7,013 bases of DNA. It comes from JAJDOJ01 sp034722015 (GTDB lineage Bacteria; Pseudomonadota; Gammaproteobacteria; JAJDOJ01). Below, piece by piece: positions 1-4,842 of this stretch. Location: NCBI GenBank assembly GCA_034722015.1, contig JAYENI010000205.1, positions 1 through 7,013 on the forward strand. Reading direction: 5' to 3'. The stretch's first letter is position 1. Each line of letters begins with the position of its first letter. Both the position numbers and the translations under genes were made by a program. The notes beneath the pieces are model-generated. The model was not told the DNA's origin. It did not search any database and saw only the letters and a program-made list of their open reading frames with translations.

Positions 1-65
1 GGGCATTTCAGCACCAGTGTCTTGTCGGCCTTTGCTCCCGTATGTGCCTGATCATTGTGCGCCAT
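1..65 (-). CDS. Possible 5' end of an unidentified leftward gene (partial)
   Basis: On the minus strand an ATG at 65-63 opens a frame with no stop for 21 codons to the window edge. It reads MAHNDQAHTGAKADKTLVLKC, a hydrophilic N-terminus with no signal peptide. An in-frame GTG lies three codons upstream, with AGG four bases before it, so the start is uncertain. The peptide is too short to assign to a family. If real, the gene is divergent from the patatin gene and shares the repeat-bearing intergenic region with it. A stretch of this length can be open by chance in GC-rich DNA, and other frames here are also open, so support is limited. Confidence 0.35.
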   Translation of the reverse strand, partial: MAHNDQAHTGAKADKTLVLKC

Positions 66-168
66 TTTCGTCACGGAGCCTGTTATTCTCCGATTTGTGG
101 CCGCGCAGCGGGGTGGGTCGCTTCTCAATAACCCCGAGCGGATTGAAAAAAGGTCGCCGGGGTTTGTT

Positions 169-199
169 GGTGGACTGCGCTGAACTGCGCTTGTCCACC
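169..199. repeat. REP-like hairpin unit A (copy 1)
   Basis: GGTGGAC at 169-175 pairs with GTCCACC at 193-199. GCGC tracts inside the loop can extend the pairing. Together with the trailing CCTACC it is a near reverse complement of unit B, so A and B can also pair with each other into one large hairpin. Confidence 0.75.
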
Positions 200-230
200 C
201 TACCGAGCCTTATCTCATAGTGTGGATGGG

Positions 231-260
231 GTAGGGTGGACAAGTGCAACGCAGTCCACC
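231..260. repeat. REP-like hairpin unit B (copy 1), inverted relative to A
   Basis: GGTGGAC at 235-241 pairs with GTCCACC at 254-260, with TGC/GCA available inside the loop. It is preceded by GTAG, the complement of the tail of unit A. Confidence 0.75.
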
Positions 261-284
261 AGTGGAGAGCCCCGGCGCCACAAT

Positions 285-310
285 GGTGGACTGCGCGTCG
301 CTTGTCCACC
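285..310. repeat. REP-like hairpin unit C (copy 1), same orientation as A
   Basis: GGTGGAC at 285-291 pairs with GTCCACC at 304-310 around a 12-nt loop. This is the third unit of the cluster and lies nearest the right terminal inverted repeat. Confidence 0.75.
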
Positions 311-341
311 CCAGGCTGCACGCGGTTATTGAGAAGTTACG

Positions 342-540
342 ATTGCCGGAAAATAACATACCGGATTGCACAGGATTTTCGTTCGTCTTCAAGGCCCGGC
401 AACAGGTGCATCGCCGAACGATGGAACGGTTGTCACAACACGGAAGACGGATGAAAATACAAGCAGGATGGTATGTTCTTTGACAGAAATCGCCTAAGCT
501 TGAGCGGGGTTTCTCACGGCAACGACGATTGGGTAAGGGA
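342..540. other. Upstream region of the patatin gene, no gene seen
   Basis: With positions 66-341 this completes the untranslated stretch before the patatin gene. I see no convincing sigma-70 promoter. TTGAGA (329-334), inside the right terminal repeat, resembles a -35 box and AATAAC (352-357) lies 17 bases further on, but the match is weak. TTGACA at 480-485 has no acceptable -10 at 16-18 bases. The region also contains the 16-bp direct repeat at 480-495. Confidence 0.5.
480..495 (+). repeat. 16-bp direct repeat, left copy
   Basis: ttgacagaaatcgcct is identical to 4044-4059. Similarity continues to about 25 bases if one inserted T and one mismatch are allowed (aagcttga here, taagattga in the other copy). 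The two copies lie just outside the start codons of the patatin and CDGSH genes, in the same orientation, about 3.56 kb apart. Confidence 0.75.
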
Positions 541-3345
541 ATGCGTTCGATCTGTTTTCTGCAAGCGATCCGGTCGTTCTCACTTGTCCTTGCGTTGTCC
601 GGCTCGATGGCATGGGCGGCCACGCCGGACAAGGTCCCGGTTTCGCTGTCCATCAGCGGTGGCGCCAGCAAGGGGGCCTACGAGGCGGGACTGAACTGGG
701 GGCTGCTCGCGATCATGCAGCAGGTCCAGGGTGAAATCGATGTCACCGGGGCCAAATTCCGGAAACTCGAAATGGCCAGCATCGCGGGCACTTCCGCGGG
801 GGGCATCAACACCCTGCTGTCGGCCCTGGTCTGGTGCTCCGATCCCGCGTCCGAAGGCGCTCTTGTCAATCGTATCGACGACAACATCTTCCGCAATCTC
901 TGGCTGTCGATCGACGTCAACCGTCTGTTACCCGACCGCGCCGATTCCCCGGTCTACCAGGCCGGCGATGCGACGTTGTCCCGCGCCGACCTGCTGGACA
1001 ACTCCGCCGTGCTACGGGAGCAGTGGCGTCGCCCGACGTTCCGACCGGGATGCCGGGTGCCCTTCGGCGTCGTGGTCACGCGCGTGGAACCGGAAGTCCT
1101 CAGGGTCGAGGGGGTCGATGTCAGAAACCAGAGGTTCCTTATCCCGATCGAGCTGCGGGTCGGTCCGCACGGGACCGTCGGTTTCCATTTCGATCCCGCG
1201 GACTATCCCGAGGTGACCGATCCCGCGATGATCCTCCTGCCCACCGTACGCGGGACGGCCCCGTTTTCCATCGGCGACGATGCGGTCGAGGCGGCCATGC
1301 TGACGACCAGTGCGTTTCCAGCGGGTTTCGGTCGCAAGCGCCTGGCATATTGCCGCGTGGATGACCTCGCCGAGGACGAGACCGACACAGAGGTTCCCGG
1401 CAAAGACGGTGGCAAGCTGGTCTGCCCGTCGGGATACGTTCTGGCGGAGGCGGAGTTCGCCGACGGTGGACTGTTCGACAATATTCCCCTCGGGTTTGCG
1501 CGCAAACTGGCCGAGTCCCGAGGGGATTCGACCGAAGCCAGGCTACCCGTTACCTATGTCTATCTGGATCCGGGCCGAAAGCGATACAGCATACTGGAAC
1601 CCGAAAGCGGCAGGCGCTGCGATCAGCCGGACCCGCCTGCCGCCTGCTCGGAGCTGGAATACACGCTGGAGGCGGAGAGCCGCGTCTTGCGGGGCGCGAT
1701 CGGCACCGCCCGCACCTACGAGCTGTATCGTGAGCTGACCAGCGATTTCTGGAGCCTGAACCTGGCCGGGTTGGCCGATCAGCTGGCATCGACCCAGGCG
1801 GTAAGCCGCCCGGGTTTCGACTGCATGAAGGAGTTGCCCTATTTTCTGGATCGTATCGACTGTCCGGATGCGTTGCGCGCCGCGGGCAGGTTGCTCGAGA
1901 GCGCCTACGGGCGTATCGATAGCGCGCTGGCTGCACCCTATTCGGTCGACCGGCTTCTTCGGGCGGGTGTGGTCACGAGCTGCGAGAGATCGGAAGCCTC
2001 GCGGGACCTGGAGATCAGTGCGACCTGCCGCATCGACGAGCGCCGATTTCGGCGGCAGCTGGTCGAGGCCATGATCGGCATCGCGGAGCGTGCCGAAGTG
2101 CGGGAGGCGAATCTTCCGCACCGTATCCGCGAATCGGCGCTGTCCATCCGCAACGACCGAACCTTGCGCGTGTCGAGTCTGGGGGCGCCGATCACCGGGC
2201 AGTTGCTGGGTGATTTCGGCGCGTTTCTGGAGCTGAAGTTCCGGGAGTACGATTACTACGTCGGGGTTTACGACGCCGTCATACTGGCGGCAGAGACGAT
2301 CTGCAGCCAGAGTTTTTCCCCTGCTGCCCAGCGGGCCCGGTACGATGCCTGCCGGGACGCGGGGGCCGAGAGGTCGTTCGAGATGCTGGGTGTCGAGGAC
2401 GAGGGCGCGGCGCGATACGTCTTTGCCCTGCTGGCCAGGGGAGAATTCGGGCAAGCGGGGAGGATGCGTTTCGCCTGGGATCCCCTGCCACCCGAAGACC
2501 GGGACATGAAGATCATCCACGACGGCCTGCTCGCCGCGAAACAGCAGGACGAACAGATCGACCGGACACAGGACGCCGCCGCCCTCGTCGTGGAGACCGG
2601 GTTTTTCGACCATTTGCGCGATGAGGGATTTCAGCCGACTTCCGTGGAGGGCGACAGGGAAACACTGCTCGCGCAGATCATGGCGGATCCCGATACCTGG
2701 TCCTATGAGCTGGTTAGCCGCGTGACCGCGCGTCTGGTCTTACTGGAGCGCCAGGCAAAACAGCTCTATGCCGAGCGCGAGCCCGACCGGGACCAACGGG
2801 AAACCGCGCACACGACGCTCATGGGTGGTTCGGCATTTGTACTGCAGACATCGACCTACCGCTACCCGGAGTTCGCCTTCGCGCCCTCCACGGCACCGGA
2901 TCACTGGTGGTGGCGTAACGTCATTCCCTATGAACTCGGTATCGATCTGGTCCAGGGCGACCTGACACTGACCTGGCAGCCGACCTGGGCCCTGACGCCG
3001 CGTACGTTGCTGGGCATTCGCGGCAGCATGGGTTTTGCAGGGGGCCTTTTTTCCTCTTCCGGGCCCAAGCGGGAGAACTATCTCGGTGCCGGACTGGACC
3101 TGACGCAGATGGGCGACTACCGGGTGATCAGCAGCTGGGGAATCACCCCGACCTTCTATCACGCGTTCAAGGACCCCGTCGATGCGCCGCAGGACACCTT
3201 CGGCGGCGACGTCCACCTCGGTTTTCTCAACAATCGGCTGCGTCTCGCCATCGGTGCCCGGGACCTGGGGAGCCCCGCAAACTCCTGGTTTCTGACCATC
3301 GGTCTGGCGGATATCCCGGGAGCACTTTACTGGCTGACGCGCTGA
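541..3345 (+). CDS. Exported patatin-like phospholipase with a beta-rich C-terminal region
   Basis: Predicted serine acyl hydrolase acting on lipid esters outside the cytoplasm. An N-terminal signal peptide (MRSICFLQ... to AWA, about 26 residues) precedes the patatin fold. The oxyanion-hole loop GGASKG is at residues 40-45, the GTSAG nucleophile elbow has Ser85, and the DGG motif has Asp308, completing the Ser/Asp dyad. Residues about 330-740 match no family I recognise. They are mostly helix-like and contain several closely spaced cysteine pairs, consistent with disulfides in the periplasm. Residues about 750-934 show alternating beta-strand patterns and may be an outer-membrane or beta-sandwich domain; this is inference. 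At 934 residues it is much longer than a minimal patatin (about 300). I chose the ATG at 541, which gives a clean signal peptide. A TTG at 529 is in frame, but neither start has an ideally spaced ribosome site (AAGGGA abuts the ATG). The gene is convergent with the CDGSH gene. Confidence 0.9.
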   Translation: MRSICFLQAIRSFSLVLALSGSMAWAATPDKVPVSLSISGGASKGAYEAGLNWGLLAIMQQVQGEIDVTGAKFRKLEMASIAGTSAGGINTLLSALVWCSDPASEGALVNRIDDNIFRNLWLSIDVNRLLPDRADSPVYQAGDATLSRADLLDNSAVLREQWRRPTFRPGCRVPFGVVVTRVEPEVLRVEGVDVRNQRFLIPIELRVGPHGTVGFHFDPADYPEVTDPAMILLPTVRGTAPFSIGDDAVEAAMLTTSAFPAGFGRKRLAYCRVDDLAEDETDTEVPGKDGGKLVCPSGYVLAEAEFADGGLFDNIPLGFARKLAESRGDSTEARLPVTYVYLDPGRKRYSILEPESGRRCDQPDPPAACSELEYTLEAESRVLRGAIGTARTYELYRELTSDFWSLNLAGLADQLASTQAVSRPGFDCMKELPYFLDRIDCPDALRAAGRLLESAYGRIDSALAAPYSVDRLLRAGVVTSCERSEASRDLEISATCRIDERRFRRQLVEAMIGIAERAEVREANLPHRIRESALSIRNDRTLRVSSLGAPITGQLLGDFGAFLELKFREYDYYVGVYDAVILAAETICSQSFSPAAQRARYDACRDAGAERSFEMLGVEDEGAARYVFALLARGEFGQAGRMRFAWDPLPPEDRDMKIIHDGLLAAKQQDEQIDRTQDAAALVVETGFFDHLRDEGFQPTSVEGDRETLLAQIMADPDTWSYELVSRVTARLVLLERQAKQLYAEREPDRDQRETAHTTLMGGSAFVLQTSTYRYPEFAFAPSTAPDHWWWRNVIPYELGIDLVQGDLTLTWQPTWALTPRTLLGIRGSMGFAGGLFSSSGPKRENYLGAGLDLTQMGDYRVISSWGITPTFYHAFKDPVDAPQDTFGGDVHLGFLNNRLRLAIGARDLGSPANSWFLTIGLADIPGALYWLTR

Positions 3346-3353
3346 GTCGACGC

Positions 3354-3370
3354 CAGCGGTCAATCCGCTG
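3354..3370. terminator. Possible bidirectional terminator hairpin between convergent genes
   Basis: CAGCGG (3354-3359) and CCGCTG (3365-3370) form a perfect 6-bp stem with a 5-nt loop in the 26-bp gap between two convergent stop codons. Only a poor T-run follows on the plus strand (around 3380) and none on the minus strand, so intrinsic termination is plausible but unproven. Confidence 0.4.
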
Positions 3371-3371
3371 T

Positions 3372-4022
3372 TCAGCTGCTTTTGAATCCCGCATCGACGT
3401 GGCTGCCGTCGCAGAACGGTTTGTTTTTGGATTGCCCGCAGCGGCATAGCGCCGCCTTCTTGCCGCGCCAGGCGGTACGCCCGCTTCCCGCCACGATGGC
3501 GAAATCGCCGATCAGGATCAGGGGGCCGTCCTCGGCCGCCTTGATCTCCAGCTTTCCGCCTTCGCCCGTCGAGCCGCTTCCCGATTTTCCCACCGCGCCG
3601 AAGTCCTGAAACCCCGCTTCGGTGTGGCTGTTGTCGCAGAACGGTTTGTTTTTTGACTGCCCGCAGCGACATAGCGCCGCACGGAACCTGACACCCGGCA
3701 TGTCCTGCGGCGCGTCGACGATGTTGAGATCACCCGAGACATACAGCGGCCCGTTGTAGGTTACGTGGACGGTGTTGGCGGACGCCGTCTGTTCCACGAT
3801 GCCGCCCTTGTCCTCGTAGCTCAGGGCGCCGCTGGGACACCGCTCGACCACCTCCCGCACGTCCGCCGCGTCGCTGGTGTCGGGGACGCACCAGGGCTGA
3901 CGCCCGCCGACGAAGAGTTCCCCTTCCGATTGCCCGCATTCCCCGATGTGGATGCAGAGTCTCCCGTCCCAGGTTACGTCAATGTCCTTGCCGGAAAACT
4001 TGAAGACTTTTTGTTCGCTCAT
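3372..4022 (-). CDS. Iron-sulfur protein: divergent 4Fe-4S domain plus two CDGSH domains
   Basis: A 216-residue cytoplasmic protein with no signal peptide. Residues 5-72 resemble the divergent mono-cluster 4Fe-4S domain (Fer4_19, as in E. coli YjdI), with Cys23, Cys29, Cys45 and Cys62 as likely ligands. Two CDGSH-type 2Fe-2S motifs follow: C118-x-C120...C129-D-N-S-H133 and C193-x-C195...C204-D-G-S-H208, each with the three-Cys/one-His ligand set. The first has Asn in place of the usual Gly. The CDGSH units are spaced exactly 75 codons apart and joined by a Gly/Ser-rich linker (about 142-156). Their core DNA is nearly identical, pointing to internal duplication. GGAG lies 7 bases before the ATG (plus-strand 4030-4033), supporting the start. 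CDGSH proteins carry redox-active, labile clusters linked to electron or cluster transfer. The partner here is unknown. Confidence 0.92.
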   Translation of the reverse strand: MSEQKVFKFSGKDIDVTWDGRLCIHIGECGQSEGELFVGGRQPWCVPDTSDAADVREVVERCPSGALSYEDKGGIVEQTASANTVHVTYNGPLYVSGDLNIVDAPQDMPGVRFRAALCRCGQSKNKPFCDNSHTEAGFQDFGAVGKSGSGSTGEGGKLEIKAAEDGPLILIGDFAIVAGSGRTAWRGKKAALCRCGQSKNKPFCDGSHVDAGFKSS

Positions 4023-4043
4023 TGAAACGCTCCGGTTGGGCGA

Positions 4044-4059
4044 TTGACAGAAATCGCCT
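4044..4059 (+). repeat. 16-bp direct repeat, right copy
   Basis: Identical to 480-495 and in the same orientation. It lies 21 bases upstream of the CDGSH start codon. It is followed by a small palindrome, AAGAT-TG-ATCTT (4061-4072). The left copy has AAGCTT at the equivalent place. Confidence 0.75.
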
Positions 4060-4086
4060 TAAGATTGATCTTGACCCGAAACCGCT

Positions 4087-4164
4087 CGTGTCGCGGGGAC
4101 CGGCAGTGCCGAAGCAGGTACGACACGTTTCCGGAACAGCGGCATCGGGACGCGTCGCCGATGC
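4087..4164. repeat. Cluster of inverted repeats upstream of the CDGSH gene
   Basis: Three perfect inverted repeats are packed here. CGTGTCG (4087-4093) pairs with CGACACG (4121-4127) and encloses CGGCA-G-TGCCG (4101-4111). GCATCGG (4142-4148) pairs with CCGATGC (4158-4164) around a loop containing the palindrome GACGCGTC. The cluster lies 65-142 bases upstream of the CDGSH start codon, where operators would be expected, but no regulator family can be named. Confidence 0.5.
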
Positions 4165-4184
4165 TCGGGTGGGGGGTTAGGTTA

Positions 4185-4360
4185 GTTGGTGGACTGCGCT
4201 GAACTGCGCTTGTCCACCCTACCGAGTCGTATCTCACAGTGTGGATGGGGTAGGGTGGACAAGTGCAACGCAGTCCACCAGTGGAGAGCCCCGGCGCCAC
4301 AATGGTGGACTGCGCGCCGCTTGTCCACCCCAGGCTGCACGCGGTTATCGAGAAGGTACG
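4185..4360. mobile_element. MITE/REP-like structured element, copy 2 (left end missing)
   Basis: About 97% identical to 166-341 and in the same orientation. It carries the same three GGTGGAC/GTCCACC units at 4188-4218, 4254-4279 and 4304-4329. The right terminal sequence is present with one change (ggttatcgagaag, 4343-4355), but no convincing matching left terminal repeat lies upstream, so this copy looks truncated or partial. Open frames that cross it into the downstream RRM gene are extensions of chance. Confidence 0.8.
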
Positions 4361-4390
4361 GATTCTGAACCCGGCTGTGGACGCCTGCAA

Positions 4391-4433
4391 CGGCACGAAC
4401 CGTGGGGTTAACCGATGGGGTGCGTTCGTGCCG
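4391..4433. promoter_or_regulatory. 10-bp perfect inverted repeat upstream of the RRM gene
   Basis: CGGCACGAAC (4391-4400) is the exact reverse complement of GTTCGTGCCG (4424-4433). The 23-nt spacer contains the palindrome GGTTAACC (4406-4413). It lies 100-142 bases upstream of the RRM start codon and outside the REP-like element. The symmetry suits a dimeric DNA-binding protein, or a hairpin if transcribed. No transcriptional regulator is encoded nearby. Confidence 0.5.
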
Positions 4434-4486
4434 CGGGAACGAGCGCTGGCCCCTGTCGTCTGTGGCGGGCGTCTCGCCGGATGGCA

Positions 4487-4492
4487 TAGAAT
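4487..4492 (+). promoter_or_regulatory. Possible -10 box for the RRM gene
   Basis: TAGAAT matches the sigma-70 -10 consensus at five of six positions and lies 40 bases before the RRM start codon. That would give a leader of roughly 33 nt. No good -35 hexamer is seen at 16-18 bases upstream, so this is tentative. Confidence 0.35.
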
Positions 4493-4532
4493 GCCGGATC
4501 AATCCGGGACCATCGACACGAGGAGACTGAAC

Positions 4533-4778
4533 ATGGACATCGCTATTTCGGGATTTCCCGCCGAAACGACGGAAGACGAGATTCGCGAGGCGCTCGAGGA
4601 ATACGGCGTCACCGTAAAGGAAGTCTCCATTGAACTGTCGAACAACCCGCAACGAAACCTGGCGACGGTGGGCGTGGACCTGGACGAGTCCGGGGCCAGG
4701 GTACTGGCGAAGAAGATCAACGGCTCGTTCTATAAAGGGCAGCGTCTGCGCGCCGAAAATTACCTGTTGTTCAAATGA
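4533..4778 (+). CDS. Small RNA recognition motif (RRM)-fold protein
   Basis: An 81-residue protein that is essentially one RRM fold: beta1 DIAISGF (2-8), helix about 12-24, beta2 about 27-34, beta3 RNLATVGVDL (41-50), helix about 54-63 and beta4 RLRAENYLLF (71-80). The family binds RNA in the cytoplasm. Here the RNP2-like strand (IAISGF) and RNP1-like strand (RNLATVGV) lack the usual aromatic residues, so binding may be atypical. The start is well supported: AGGAG at 4521-4525 lies seven bases before the ATG. The frame remains open upstream through the REP-like repeat to 4263, but that is not coding. The ClsC-like gene follows on the same strand with a gap of 64 bases or fewer, suggesting co-transcription. 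Confidence 0.85.
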   Translation: MDIAISGFPAETTEDEIREALEEYGVTVKEVSIELSNNPQRNLATVGVDLDESGARVLAKKINGSFYKGQRLRAENYLLFK

Positions 4779-4842
4779 CGTTCCTGCGTGGTGCGTGTAT
4801 CCATCCGCGGGTTCGCGTCACCCTGTCGCTAGCGGGCGGCGG

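Larger units (their letters stand above)
121..336. mobile_element. MITE/REP-like structured element, copy 1, with 13-bp terminal inverted repeats
   Basis: The left end, cttctcaataacc at 121-133, is the exact reverse complement of the right end, ggttattgagaag at 324-336. That gives 13-bp perfect terminal inverted repeats around 216 bp. Inside are a short ACCCCG/CGGGGT stem (131-136 with 158-163) and three GGTGGAC/GTCCACC palindromic units at 169-199, 235-260 and 285-310. The middle unit is inverted relative to its neighbours. No target-site duplication is evident just outside the ends and no transposase is encoded. The architecture fits a non-autonomous element such as a REP cluster or MITE. 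Open frames through it are artefacts of the repeat. Confidence 0.6.
166..341. repeat. 176-bp dispersed direct repeat, copy 1
   Basis: This stretch matches 4185-4360 in the same orientation with no gaps (constant offset 4019) and about six substitutions. The match ends abruptly on the left at 166, so the left part of the copy 1 element (121-165) is not shared. The two copies lie outside the patatin and CDGSH genes, one on each side. Confidence 0.9.

Noticed and set aside
166..310. CRISPR-like array from the repeated GTGGAC units
   Set aside because: Only three units, alternating in orientation, with no regular spacers, and the whole block is duplicated elsewhere as one piece.
451..483. Ten-codon frame MKIQAGWYVL ahead of the patatin gene
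   Set aside because: The purine stretch before it is poorly spaced, no attenuator features follow, and a frame this short is expected by chance.
480..485. TTGACA as a -35 promoter box for the patatin gene
   Set aside because: No -10-like hexamer occurs 16-18 bases downstream (sequence there is AGCGGG), and the other copy of the motif faces away from its neighbouring gene.
52..671. Leftward open frames of 89 and 153 codons across repeat copy 1, and rightward frames at 17-220, 236-454 and 244-483
   Set aside because: They read through the palindromic repeat. The same peptide strings (for example WWTALHLSTLPHPH and STGGLRCTCPPYP) recur in copy 2, so they reflect repeat structure and not proteins.
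1543..2613. 356-codon leftward open frame opposite the patatin gene
   Set aside because: It is antisense to a gene with clear catalytic motifs and has shadow-frame composition. The same applies to 2740-3672 and, opposite the ClsC-like gene, 4771-5964.
4072..4090. Degenerate left terminal repeat for copy 2 of the mobile element
   Set aside because: The resemblance to the expected end needs gaps and is short, so it is not better than chance.
4263..4532. 90-codon upstream extension of the RRM gene
   Set aside because: It starts inside the REP-like repeat. The good ribosome site and complete RRM fold begin at 4533, and the probable -10 box lies within the extension.
4019..4652. Leftward open frames of 125 and 156 codons across repeat copy 2
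   Set aside because: They are composed of the translated repeat and its surroundings, and one runs antisense into the well-supported RRM gene.
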